64,000 nt of DNA from Marinobacter sp. JH2 (GTDB lineage: Bacteria > Pseudomonadota > Gammaproteobacteria > Pseudomonadales > Oleiphilaceae): assembly GCF_004353225.1 (NCBI RefSeq), contig NZ_CP037934.1, positions 2,914,001-2,978,000 on the forward strand, given 5' to 3'. The notes below the pieces were generated by a model. The model saw only the letters and a list, made by a program, of their open reading frames with translations, did no database searches and was not told where the DNA came from. Below, one piece after another: positions 1 to 8,825 of this stretch (its first letter is position 1; every line of letters starts with the position of its first letter). Both the position numbers and the translations under genes were made by a program.

Positions 1-875
<875 letters not shown>

Positions 876-963
876 TTATTTCAGCCACATAACAGGCCCA
901 CCTCGGGCGGCCCGGGCTGTATAAAATCGCGGTCAATAATTCACTCGCTGTGAATCAGAGCTC

Positions 964-1479
964 TCAGACAGACTTTGTAAAAGGGCCGATGCGCAGCAAG
1001 AATTCGGAATCGTGCTTGCCACCAAAATGGGTACCTTTCTCAAAGTGCTCGTGGTAGGTGAGCTCGGCACCCAGGTCACGTGCGAACGAGCGGAACAAAG
1101 CCCAAGAAGCGTCGTTGTCTTCCGTAATCGTGGTTTCCATGTGGGTAACGCCCTTACAAGCGTCACGACCCACGATTTCTTTCAGCATCCGCTTGGCCAA
1201 GCCCTGTCCACGACCTTTCTCATGCACGGCCACCTGCCAGACAAACACTGTTTCGGGCTGTTGGGGAGGGATGTATCCGGAGATAAAGCCGACCAAATCG
1301 CCGTCTTTCTCCGCAGCCACGCCAGTTTCGGCAAAGTGGCTACACTGCAGGAGGTTGCAGTAAATCGAGTTGGGGTCTAGCGGAGGGCATTCCGCCACCA
1401 ACTGGTGGAGCCTGAAGCCATCATCCTTGCTAGGTGTACGCAGGGTAATGGCGGTGGTATTCGATCCTTCTGAGGTCAT
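964..1479 (-). CDS. ectA: L-2,4-diaminobutyrate N-gamma-acetyltransferase
   Basis: Acetylates L-2,4-diaminobutyrate with acetyl-CoA to the substrate of ectoine synthase. It is a GNAT protein of 171 residues from the ATG at 1479; an in-frame GTG at 1494 would add five residues and neither start has a strong ribosome site. Family hallmarks are visible: the TPSKDDGFRLHQLVAECPPLD opening, the VWQVAVHEKGRGQGLAKRML acetyl-CoA loop, METTITEDNDASWALF, and the FGGKHDSEFLLRIGPF tail. It precedes ectB, and a clear sigma-70 type promoter lies immediately upstream. The partner ectC is not adjacent upstream but sits near position 50.5 kb. Confidence 0.96.
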   Translation of the reverse strand: MTSEGSNTTAITLRTPSKDDGFRLHQLVAECPPLDPNSIYCNLLQCSHFAETGVAAEKDGDLVGFISGYIPPQQPETVFVWQVAVHEKGRGQGLAKRMLKEIVGRDACKGVTHMETTITEDNDASWALFRSFARDLGAELTYHEHFEKGTHFGGKHDSEFLLRIGPFTKSV

Positions 1480-1512
1480 GTTTTGTCGTTTCACGTCAAA
1501 ATTTAGGCATAA

Positions 1513-1540
1513 ATTATATAGAGCACGAAATATATTTCAA
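1513..1540 (-). promoter_or_regulatory. Sigma-70 type promoter of ectAB
   Basis: On the minus strand TTGAAA (1535-1540) and TATAAT (1513-1518) are separated by 16 bp, with a perfect -10 hexamer. The predicted start is about 25-30 bases before the ectA start codon. This would drive ectA and probably ectB. Position and motif are seen; osmotic control is only inferred from the genes. Confidence 0.65.
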
Positions 1541-2142
1541 GCAAAAGACCTATTTCGATCAGAGATCGCCCCCCGAAGCCTTGGATTAATTCTCGCCATG
1601 TATACGCTTAAAAGGACCAAAAATCATCCACAAAAAGCGCCACAGCCCCTGCGACACGGGCATTTAAGCGCACTTCAACCCACTTACCCTAAACGTAGCC
1701 CAGGCACCTAAAACTCGCTAATTTAAAATAACGGGCAGCAAAACCTTTAGGGCTCCAAGTATTGGCGCATTCGCTGAATTCATTCCTTTACATTGGCCTG
1801 CTGGTTTAAAGAGGGGGAAGGCATCAGTCGGGAGTAGGGGGTCAAAACGAAAATCGTGGATTTTCTGATAGTTTTGACCCCCTACTCCCGACTGATGCCG
1901 CCAGACTTTTGTATTGGCTTCAAGACGGCCTTAACAAAACCTACTTAGGTCTTTTAGGTCCTTTGGTTTGGGGATGCGAAAGTGTCGTTATACTCACCGT
2001 GACATACTCAAACGCTGGATGTTACACCGATCTTGCCCTAATCTTTTTGAGTAACAGTTCCACAACAAAGGAACTTTTTTCCGTTCCAAAACACTATTAA
2101 TAACTCTAATAAGCCAGTTAAGCGCGCCCGGGACGACTATTC
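1541..2142. other. Gene-free stretch between ectA and the sigma factor gene
   Basis: About 600 bases with no convincing coding region. The only strong structure is the long inverted repeat at 1820-1899. A short open frame at 1909-2100 has no family resemblance and starts just past that repeat. No ectR-type MarR gene, which often sits upstream of ect operons, is present. Confidence 0.6.
1820..1899. repeat. Long perfect inverted repeat (29-bp arms) with inner stem
   Basis: Arms at 1820-1848 and 1871-1899 are exact reverse complements over 29 bp. The 22-base interval holds a second perfect stem (1849-1855 with 1859-1865, 3-base loop) followed by a 5-base bulge TGATA (1866-1870). The total is a 36-bp hairpin with one bulge. 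There is no T-run after either arm, so it is not an ordinary terminator. No target-site duplication is evident. It could be a REP- or MITE-like element or a transcript end; no second copy was noticed in this window. Confidence 0.85.
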
Positions 2143-2763
2143 ATGGATACAGCGGCACCTAAAGACTCCGAATACGCCTTAATACAAGCCCTCAAGCAAG
2201 GCGACAACATCGCCTATGAAAAGGCGGTGCGCCAATACTCATCCGGTATGCTCGCCGTTGCCCGTTTCTACCTGGACTCCTCAAGCGCAGAAGAAATTGT
2301 TCAGGACTGCTGGGTCACAGTGATCGATGCTATTCATAAATTTGAGGCGCGATCCGGCTTGAAAACCTGGCTGCACCGGATCGTGGCCAACCGCTGCAAA
2401 AACAAACTCCGCACGATCAAGCGTGAAGTTAGCACCGACTTCACGGAAACGCTGGATCCAGAGTTAGCCGATAGATTCAATAGCTCACGCCGCTGGGAGC
2501 AACCGCCTCTTCTGCGTTTTGATGAATCCGCCGACACCTTGCTTGAAAACGGCGCGTTGAGTGACTGCCTGAACAAACACCTGTCAGCGTTGCCCGAAAC
2601 CCAGCGTTCTGCGTTGATGCTGTACGAGGCCCACCAACACAAATCTGAAGATGTCTGTAACATTCTGGATGTCAGTGCATCTAACCTACGGGTGCTCTTA
2701 CACCGAGCGAGGCAGAAAATCTTTCTGATGGTGGAAACCTTCCAGGAGTCTGGTAAATGTTAA
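2143..2763 (+). CDS. ECF-subfamily RNA polymerase sigma factor
   Basis: Alternative sigma factor of 206 residues with two sigma-70 regions and no N-terminal region 1. Region 2 covers about residues 25-95 (ARFYLDSSSAEEIVQDCWV, then a FEARSGLKTWLHRIVANRC recognition stretch) and region 4 about 145-195 (LPETQRSALMLYEAHQHKSEDV, then a helix-turn-helix ending LLHRARQKI). Its last codons overlap the start of the next gene, which encodes a zinc-type anti-sigma factor, so the two are co-translated. Target genes are unknown; the convergent Cys-rich cytochrome unit at 3-4.5 kb is the nearest candidate. Confidence 0.93.
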   Translation: MDTAAPKDSEYALIQALKQGDNIAYEKAVRQYSSGMLAVARFYLDSSSAEEIVQDCWVTVIDAIHKFEARSGLKTWLHRIVANRCKNKLRTIKREVSTDFTETLDPELADRFNSSRRWEQPPLLRFDESADTLLENGALSDCLNKHLSALPETQRSALMLYEAHQHKSEDVCNILDVSASNLRVLLHRARQKIFLMVETFQESGKC

Positions 2764-3002
2764 TGTGCAAAGATCTGGCGGAAATCGCCAGCGATTACAT
2801 TGATGGTGAGCTGACCAAGCGTCAAAACCTGGCCGTCAGAATGCACTTGATGATGTGTCAGCATTGCCGCTCGTTTATCGGCAACCTCCGTGCCAGCACA
2901 GACCTCATACAAGCACACTCATCGGTAGAGCCTGACGAAGAATTGATACGCAGGATTGATCAACGCGTCGCCGACGCGCTCAAGACCCGGCAGGACAACT
3001 GA
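2757..3002 (+). CDS. Soluble zinc-binding anti-sigma factor
   Basis: 81-residue protein with the ZAS motif HX3CX2C at His30, Cys34 and Cys37 (MHLMMCQHCRSF) in a short helical domain opening CKDLAEIASDYIDGEL, as in ChrR/RsrA-like zinc-finger anti-sigma factors. No membrane segment follows, so it would be cytosolic and could respond to thiol oxidation or metal status. The ATG at 2757 overlaps the sigma factor stop; another ATG at 2763 is also possible. The 3' end overlaps the convergent DUF6969 gene by 23 bp. Confidence 0.88.
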   Translation: MLMCKDLAEIASDYIDGELTKRQNLAVRMHLMMCQHCRSFIGNLRASTDLIQAHSSVEPDEELIRRIDQRVADALKTRQDN

Positions 3003-3711
3003 TCCGTTCGGCCCTGTTGACTTGCTCTACTATCAGCTTGGCCGCCCAACTCTCCAGGTCAATGGGAATACTGCCGGTTATCTCCAAAGAACGGTCCTCC
3101 AATACCTGCTCCAGTTGTTGCCCCTGCCAACCTGCGATCACCGCATCCCGATGACTCAACAACGCCGCTATCTGAGGTCTAAAACAGCGCACCATCGCTG
3201 TCAGCCATCGGTTCACCGGCCAACTGGGATGCGCATGATCAATGGCAAATTGATCCAGTGCAGCAATCACCGATTCCGCCGGCAGCCAGCTTTCATCCGT
3301 GACCCAGCGGTTTACCGCGAACAAATCGGTCGGATAACCCCAGGCATCCATGGAAATGGCGACCAGATGCGCCACCCGATCGCCCTCCGTCGGTCCGAGT
3401 ACAGGTTTCACGCTGTCCGATAGCCCCGAGTCGCGCACAAACAGGTGAAAATGACCATGTTCGTCATGATCTTCCCGATGGGCATGGTAGTAGTACTGAG
3501 AATCGGTTTCCCGGTCATACACATCATCTTTCGGGTAGTGGTCCATTTCATAAAACGGGCCTTGCTCTTTAAGCACTTCACCGACGATGTTCAAGCCGCC
3601 TTTCTCCAGCACTCGGTAACATTCGCGAATCTCATCTATGGCAGCAAGGCTCTTCGCCAATTGGTGATCACTCAGGCTTGTGAGTTCAGGAATCTGGATT
3701 GTTTCAGGCAT
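2980..3711 (-). CDS. DUF6969 family protein, His-rich
   Basis: 243-residue protein of unknown function that I recognise as DUF6969-like by its QYYYHAHRE block. Histidines are concentrated between residues 58 and 89 (His58, 76, 78, 82, 85, 87, 89), with HAHRE and EHGHFHLF segments that look metal-binding. No signal peptide or membrane segment is seen. The start ATG at 3711 has AGGAG a few bases upstream. It follows the Cys-rich cytochrome gene by 74 bp on the same strand, so the two are probably one transcript, and its end overlaps the anti-sigma gene convergently. Metal or redox handling is inference from residue content and neighbours. Confidence 0.82.
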   Translation of the reverse strand: MPETIQIPELTSLSDHQLAKSLAAIDEIRECYRVLEKGGLNIVGEVLKEQGPFYEMDHYPKDDVYDRETDSQYYYHAHREDHDEHGHFHLFVRDSGLSDSVKPVLGPTEGDRVAHLVAISMDAWGYPTDLFAVNRWVTDESWLPAESVIAALDQFAIDHAHPSWPVNRWLTAMVRCFRPQIAALLSHRDAVIAGWQGQQLEQVLEDRSLEITGSIPIDLESWAAKLIVEQVNRAERISCPAGS

Positions 3712-3728
3712 AGCTTTGCTCCTTGGTA

Positions 3729-3760
3729 CGCTGTTTTCGCCCGTTACAGCGAAAACAGCG
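3729..3760 (-). repeat. Intercistronic hairpin, 12-bp perfect stem
   Basis: Arms 3729-3740 and 3749-3760 are exact inverted repeats with an 8-base loop. It lies between the cytochrome stop and the ribosome site of the DUF6969 gene. No T-run follows on the minus strand, so it looks like an RNA-stability or partial-termination element rather than a full terminator. Confidence 0.7.
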
Positions 3761-3785
3761 CTCCTCCTCTCATCGTTTATTCAGC

Positions 3786-4538
3786 CTAATTAGCCTGAAC
3801 CTTGTTCATCTGAACCGTGGCCATATAGGCGGTCAGCGCAGCAAGCTCTTTGCTGTCCCACGGGAAGGGTTCGGTGGCCAATGGCTGCACCATGCAGATT
3901 TGCACCATCTCATCCAGATGTACCTGATCCATGCCGAAGATGTTTTTCGCCATAGCGACCGGGTGAGGGTATTCGTTGGTAAAGGTGGCGTTATAACTTG
4001 CGCCGTCGTTATGACAACTGGCACAGGCGAGACCGTTACTGCTGAGCGAAGTGTCGTTGAACAGCGTCTCACCCAAGGCCGCTAATGTGGCGGGGTCGCC
4101 GCTATAGGCTTGATAGTCGGCTGGCCGAGTTACCTTCTTGGCAGCACAGGGGTTGGCTTTGGCGCCGCACTTACCCGCCGCTGCACAAGGATTACAGCCC
4201 TTCGGCGCGCAGTTCTTTTTCATCGCGCACGGATTTTTGCCAGCGCAGGGGTCGTTCATGGCGTCTTTCATGGCACAAGGGTTCTTCACGGCACAGGGGT
4301 TTTTGCTGGCACATGGGTTCTTTGCCCCCCAGGGTTTACACCCGGCTTTGCAGCCGGCCTTACAATACTGCCCGGCCTTACACTTTCCTTTGCATGGGGA
4401 GCAGGGGCCACAAGCTGCAATGGCCAGACCGCCGCCAGTACCCAACAGGGCCGTCATCACGGCCGCCGACCACCAAGCGGCGCGCCGGTGTTGACCGGTG
4501 TTATGAATTGCTTGCGCTAGAGCGTGTGTTTTTATCAT
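3786..4538 (-). CDS. Exported c-type cytochrome with Cys-rich KNPCA repeat domain
   Basis: 250 residues in three parts. Residues 22-42 form a hydrophobic export segment ending IAAC, which fits a lipobox with Cys43. Residues 43-131 hold 17 cysteines, including a six-residue repeat KNPCAS/KNPCAV/KNPCAM and related NPCA units, many lysines and few other large residues. Residues 140-250 form one cytochrome c domain with the haem motif CASCH (Cys172, Cys175, His176) preceded by LGETLFNDTSLSSNG, as in cytochrome c peroxidase-type domains. The Cys array suggests binding of a soft metal such as copper; this is inference. It is first in a unit with the DUF6969 gene and lies next to an ECF/ZAS pair. 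Confidence 0.88.
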   Translation of the reverse strand: MIKTHALAQAIHNTGQHRRAAWWSAAVMTALLGTGGGLAIAACGPCSPCKGKCKAGQYCKAGCKAGCKPWGAKNPCASKNPCAVKNPCAMKDAMNDPCAGKNPCAMKKNCAPKGCNPCAAAGKCGAKANPCAAKKVTRPADYQAYSGDPATLAALGETLFNDTSLSSNGLACASCHNDGASYNATFTNEYPHPVAMAKNIFGMDQVHLDEMVQICMVQPLATEPFPWDSKELAALTAYMATVQMNKVQAN

Positions 4539-4612
4539 GACATCTCTCTCCGTTCAGGAGTTATATAGCGGACCCTCACAGTCCATCCACCGCTCACCGG
4601 AGCGGTTAATGT

Positions 4613-4640
4613 TTAGACACCTTGACCATCCAGTTGTTAC
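4613..4640 (-). promoter_or_regulatory. Candidate ECF-type promoter of the Cys-rich cytochrome gene
   Basis: On the minus strand GTAAC (4636-4640) and TGTCTAA (4613-4619) are spaced by 16 bp, resembling the AAC-type -35 and CGTC-like -10 elements of many ECF promoters. It sits about 75 bases before the start codon. The match is by eye and the sigma factor that would use it is unproven. Confidence 0.3.
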
Positions 4641-4743
4641 AGATTTTATGGTAAGCCTCAGCGCGAACGGGGCTTGCCTCAAGACAGGCTTTACAGCGGT
4701 GTCTGTGCTACTAATAAACAAAGGTTTCTGATCGGGAGGTTCC

Positions 4744-5520
4744 ATGCTACTGAGTTGGTTAACGCGGCGACTGGCAACTTACTTATCGAAAGAGGTTTCT
4801 CGTAATTCCATTCGAACTTCGACCTGGGATGCGCTGGTAAACGCCCTGCAACCCGGCGATGTATTACTGGTGGAAGGAACCACGAGAATCAGTGTGGCCA
4901 TCAAGTACCTGACCCAATCGACCTGGTCTCACGCAGCACTGTATCTGGGGCCGAATGCCGGGCTCGGCACTTCGGCTGACGGAGAAGCGTACACATTGGT
5001 TGAAGCTGACCTTGAAAAAGGTATTCGGCCATTACCCCTGTCACACTACCGACAATCGCATACTCGGATCTGCCGCCCGGTGGGGCTCTCTGATCCAGAG
5101 ATTGGAACATTGACCGACTACGCCCGCAGCCGCATTGGCCACCAGTACGATATGAGGAACATCTTTGATCTGGCGCGCTACCTGCTCCCTACGCCGCCCG
5201 TGCCATCACGCCACCGGCATAAACTGCTGGTCTTTGGCAGTGGCGATCCCACACGGGCAATCTGTTCAACCTTTATCGCTGAGGCCTTTCAGTTGCTGCG
5301 ATACCCCATTCTACCGGTGGTAGAACTGCTGCCGGCGGATGATCCGGACTGCGACAACTGTCTTCGGGAGCAATATCGAGTCAAACATCACTCGCTGTTC
5401 ACCCCAAGAGACTTCGACGCTTCACCTTATTTCCGGATCGTGAAACCGACGATCGAGATGGACTTCGATTACCGCGTTCTGAACTGGAACGATGACGATC
5501 CAGGAGCAACACTACCGTAG
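4744..5520 (+). CDS. YiiX/YebB-like permuted papain-fold cysteine hydrolase
   Basis: 258 residues of the permuted NlpC/P60 superfamily. After an N-terminal helix, the domain begins PGDVLLVEG, carries the catalytic-type His in the STWSHAALYLG motif (about residue 64), an acidic partner in the YTLVEADLEKGI strand, and the Cys in RAICSTFIAEAFQ (about residue 178). His before Cys is the order expected of the permuted fold. Substrates of this family are lipids or peptides and cannot be told from sequence. GGAGG stands just before the ATG. There is no clear signal peptide. It ends 9 bp inside the convergent DUF547 gene. Confidence 0.85.
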   Translation: MLLSWLTRRLATYLSKEVSRNSIRTSTWDALVNALQPGDVLLVEGTTRISVAIKYLTQSTWSHAALYLGPNAGLGTSADGEAYTLVEADLEKGIRPLPLSHYRQSHTRICRPVGLSDPEIGTLTDYARSRIGHQYDMRNIFDLARYLLPTPPVPSRHRHKLLVFGSGDPTRAICSTFIAEAFQLLRYPILPVVELLPADDPDCDNCLREQYRVKHHSLFTPRDFDASPYFRIVKPTIEMDFDYRVLNWNDDDPGATLP

Positions 5521-6363
5521 TTCCGGGAAGTTTTCTGGCCGGTTCAGTTGCCATTCGTAGACGCTGAAATCGAGGCCCTGTGCTTGTTCAATCTGTGTTT
5601 CCCGTTCAGGCTCTGCCCACTTGAGAATGAACGCCCGGAGCGAACCTTCAGCCTCAATAAAGTCGTTCTCGTACCAGTTAAGCAACTCGGTAACAAAGAG
5701 TTCACCCGACTCAAGCGCGAGATGGCGCGGGGTATTAAAAGCCCTCCGGGTGTTTTCTGCCAACAAGGCCTCCAGATTATGCTCTGTATACACTCGATTT
5801 CTCAGTGGAGGGCAACCGGTAGACGCGCAATTCACCGCAAAGTGAACCCGGGCATCCTTCCAGCCTTTAGTTTTATATTCATCGCCGAGCAAGATCCGCT
5901 TCTCGATGCCATCCAGACTCAGGTCACGACCACCCACGTTAAAAATTTCACGCTCGAACACCGAATCCACAAACGGATTAATTCGCCCGCCGTAGTCCCA
6001 TACAGATGACACCAATTGGCCATTAGGCCGATCGGACAGAATTTTATCGATCATGAAAAAGTTATAGGCGTTGATCCAAAAGGCGATCGACTCATTTCGG
6101 TCTTTCAGGTTGGTCGGATCAAAATTGGCCAAAGCCTGTCTCTGCGTCAGCAGCAGGCGGTCGGTGCGGTCATCCGCAAGCGCTCCGGCATAATCAAAGG
6201 CCGTCACCAGCCCGTTGCCGGGCAACGTTCGTTCGATAACGTGCTGGCTAAGCAATGTCTCGAAGGGGGCATACAGGGCTTCTGAGGAGTCGGCCCGCAC
6301 GGGTATCATACCTATCAGCAACAACGCGACTAACCAAGTTGAACAATGAAGCTTAAATGACAT
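5512..6363 (-). CDS. DUF547 domain protein, secreted
   Basis: 283 residues from the ATG at 6363, which has GGAGGT five bases upstream; a longer frame to 6402 lacks such a site. An N-terminal signal peptide (STWLVALLLIGMIPVRADS) is followed by the DUF547 domain: FWINAYNFFMIDKIL, the ARVHFAVNCASTGCPPL signature, and a C-terminal LLNWYENDF region. Members of the family are of unknown biochemical function and are often exported. It is convergent with, and overlaps, the YiiX-like gene. Confidence 0.88.
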   Translation of the reverse strand: MSFKLHCSTWLVALLLIGMIPVRADSSEALYAPFETLLSQHVIERTLPGNGLVTAFDYAGALADDRTDRLLLTQRQALANFDPTNLKDRNESIAFWINAYNFFMIDKILSDRPNGQLVSSVWDYGGRINPFVDSVFEREIFNVGGRDLSLDGIEKRILLGDEYKTKGWKDARVHFAVNCASTGCPPLRNRVYTEHNLEALLAENTRRAFNTPRHLALESGELFVTELLNWYENDFIEAEGSLRAFILKWAEPERETQIEQAQGLDFSVYEWQLNRPENFPELR

Positions 6364-6462
6364 CGGGCACCTCCGAACTGTGGATACAGATACCAGACTC
6401 ACTCAGGGCCAGATTGTTACACCCTCCGCCGACAGACCGTCCTGCAGGAGGGTGCCGAGGGC

Positions 6463-7086
6463 TTAGCGCAACTCAGGGTTGAGAGTGTAGGTACCGGTTA
6501 CCCGAGCACTGGCCAATACATGGCCGGCCATGGCTTCACGCACAGCGTTGCCGTCAAATTCGCCGGACAGATTCAGGCTTTCGACATCCAGTGCGTGCAC
6601 TTCAAAGTGATAGTGGTGGATGATTTCATCGTTCCATGGCGGGCATGGGCCATCGTATCCGGCATACGTGCCGGCCATATCGGGGTTGCCTGCCAGAAAC
6701 TGGGTGTAGGTATTAATCCCGCGTACCCCCACCGCTCCCGGGCCAAACGGCTTACCTTTCGGGCTGACACCATCGCTGTCTTCGCCTTCCGGAATTCTGC
6801 CGGTCGTCGCGGGCACGTCTATCAACAGCCAATGAAAGAAATCCACCCGGGGCAGGTCCGCGGGTATGGTCTTGCCTTCCTGGTTCACATCATCCGCAAT
6901 ACTCGGCACGTCAGGATCAAACATCATCACAACAAAGCTCTTGGTGCCTTCAGGGGCTCCCTCCCAACTCATTTCCGGGTTACGGTTGGGCCCAAAGCTC
7001 ATATGGTTATCGGGATTGAACACACCGAATGCGAACTTCTCTGGTACCGGGCGCCCTTCTTCAACACCACCAACCTCTAATTTCAC
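6463..7086 (-). CDS. YbhB/YbcL-family PEBP-like protein
   Basis: 207-residue phosphatidylethanolamine-binding-protein-like protein. Family features are NRNPEMSWEGAPEGTKSFVV, MFDPDVPS with the ligand-pocket Asp-Pro, DFFHWLLIDVPA, and YDGPCPPWNDEIIHHYHFEVHAL. No signal peptide, so cytosolic. It starts with GTG at 7086 with AGGAG nine bases upstream. Role unknown; these proteins are often annotated as Raf-kinase-inhibitor-like. Divergent from the NDH-2 gene. Confidence 0.92.
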   Translation of the reverse strand: MKLEVGGVEEGRPVPEKFAFGVFNPDNHMSFGPNRNPEMSWEGAPEGTKSFVVMMFDPDVPSIADDVNQEGKTIPADLPRVDFFHWLLIDVPATTGRIPEGEDSDGVSPKGKPFGPGAVGVRGINTYTQFLAGNPDMAGTYAGYDGPCPPWNDEIIHHYHFEVHALDVESLNLSGEFDGNAVREAMAGHVLASARVTGTYTLNPELR

Positions 7087-7408
7087 GATAGTATCTCCTG
7101 CTGTTCGGTCCGTTTATTGTCTTAGACTAGCTTATACCCAAGCGATATGGGTTCACAGTTATTCGCTGTCTAGCCAATATACCGATTCAGATTAACAAAA
7201 CTTTGAAACCACTGTCGGAAAGCACAACCGACTGATAACTATATACTTTAGATGTAATACCACCGGGCGGGCAATTGCCTTGAACCAACTTTGCCGCTAG
7301 TATTGGGGTCCGCACGTGCCCCCGCCCAACTGGAACCAGAGGCGATAGCCAAGCGTTTTTGATCTGATCAAGAGTGTTTGGCTTTCACTTCTTTAAGGTT
7401 TCACCGTT
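7087..7408. other. Divergent intergenic region, PEBP gene / ndh
   Basis: 322 bases between divergent genes, AT-rich in the middle. I see no open frame and no convincing hexamer pair. An Anr/FNR-like palindrome at 7359-7371 has a three-base rather than four-base spacer and is not claimed as a site. Confidence 0.5.
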
Positions 7409-8719
7409 ATGGAAAGTCTGCACCACATTGTCGTCGTTGGCGGCGGCGCCGGGGGCCTGGAGCTCGTTACCAGCCTAGGCAACAAACTCGGTAAAAAGAA
7501 AAAAGCGCGCATTTCTCTGGTCGATGATGGCCTGACCCACGTCTGGAAACCCCTGCTACACGAAGTGGCCTCTGGCTCGCTGGATGCCAGCACGAACGAA
7601 GTTAATTACCGGGCACACGCTCGCAAACACCACTACGAATTCCAACTGGGTCGAATGAATGGTCTCGACCGCACCAACAAGGAAATCGTAATTGCCGCCT
7701 TTCACGACGGCGAAGGCAACGAAGTGGTGCCTGAGCGGCATCTCAAGTACGACACATTGGTTATCGCAGTTGGCAGCACCGCCAACGATTTCGGCACACC
7801 CGGCGCGCAAGATCACTGTTTGTTCCTGGATAGCCTTCACCAAGCCCAACGCTTTCACAGCCTGCTGTTGAACGCGTTCCTCCGCAAAAACCATGAAGCG
7901 CTGCAAGGCAACCCTCACGCCCTGAATATCAGCATTATCGGTGCCGGCGCTACCGGTGTGGAGCTAGCCGCCGAACTGCGCTTGGCATCCCGCGAGCTGC
8001 CGGTGTATGGCATGAACCATCTCAAGTCTTCAGACGTCTCAGTTAGCGTGATTGAAGCCGCCGACCGGATTTTGCCAGCCTTGCCCGGCCGTTTGTCAGC
8101 CGCGGCCACGCAAGAGCTTGAGCGACAGGAAGTGAAGGTTTTGACAGGCCAACCGGTGAGCGAAGTACGAAGCGACAGCCTTGTGATGAAAGACGGCTCG
8201 GAAATCCCGTCCGATATGACCATCTGGGCCGCCGGCATCAAAGCTCCGGCGTTTCTTACTGAGCTGAAAGGCTTGGAAACCAACCGAGGCAACCAACTGG
8301 TGGTCGAGCAGACCTTGAAAACCACCCACGATGACCACATATACGCCTTTGGCGACTGCGCGGCCTGCCCGCAACCCAATTCGGAACGTCCGGTACCACC
8401 AAGGGCTCAGGCGGCTCACCAACAAGCCGATGCTCTGTCCAAAACCTTGTGTAACCGTCTGGAAGGCAAAGACCCGGTACCTTTTGTCTACAAGGATCAC
8501 GGCTCCTTAATCAACTTCAGCCACTACACGACCGTAGGCAATCTGATGGGCAACCTGTCTGGTCGTAGCATGTATATTGAGGGCAAGGTAGCACGGCTGT
8601 TCTACGTCTCGTTGTACCGGATGCATCAAGTTGCGTTGCACGGTTTTGTGCGCACGGGAGTGATCTGGCTGATGGACAAGATCAGCCGCGCGATGCACCC
8701 ACGACTTAAGCTCCATTAA
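7409..8719 (+). CDS. ndh: Type II NADH dehydrogenase
   Basis: 436-residue FAD enzyme that would pass electrons from NADH to quinone without pumping protons. FAD Rossmann motif VVVGGGAGGLEL at residues 8-19; second dinucleotide fold SIIGAGATGVELAAELRLA near 174; IYAFGDCAACP FAD-binding motif near 314. The C-terminal stretch HQVALHGFVRTGVIWLMDK is amphipathic or hydrophobic and fits the membrane-anchoring end of NDH-2. Length matches the family (about 430). It stands alone, with nhaP2 105 bp downstream. Confidence 0.92.
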   Translation: MESLHHIVVVGGGAGGLELVTSLGNKLGKKKKARISLVDDGLTHVWKPLLHEVASGSLDASTNEVNYRAHARKHHYEFQLGRMNGLDRTNKEIVIAAFHDGEGNEVVPERHLKYDTLVIAVGSTANDFGTPGAQDHCLFLDSLHQAQRFHSLLLNAFLRKNHEALQGNPHALNISIIGAGATGVELAAELRLASRELPVYGMNHLKSSDVSVSVIEAADRILPALPGRLSAAATQELERQEVKVLTGQPVSEVRSDSLVMKDGSEIPSDMTIWAAGIKAPAFLTELKGLETNRGNQLVVEQTLKTTHDDHIYAFGDCAACPQPNSERPVPPRAQAAHQQADALSKTLCNRLEGKDPVPFVYKDHGSLINFSHYTTVGNLMGNLSGRSMYIEGKVARLFYVSLYRMHQVALHGFVRTGVIWLMDKISRAMHPRLKLH

Positions 8720-8825
8720 GCAACACGGGGACGCTATCAATGCGGTAAGTCCCCCTGCATAATGCCAACTTAAGCAACACTTTGTTTGGGCCGAAGCTCG
8801 GGCATACCTTCTGATCTGGAGTCTC

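Noticed and set aside
1909..2100. 63-codon open frame after the long hairpin
   Set aside because: No ribosome site, no family-like composition, and it lies in a region with no sign of coding bias.
2070..2109. GGAACTT and TCTAA as an ECF autoregulatory promoter of the sigma gene
   Set aside because: The distance between them is 28 bases, far more than the usual 15-17, and no other -10 fits well.
7359..7371. TTGAT-CTG-ATCAA palindrome before ndh, resembling an Anr/FNR box
   Set aside because: The spacer is three bases instead of the four required by the FNR-type consensus; too weak to annotate although ndh genes are known FNR targets.
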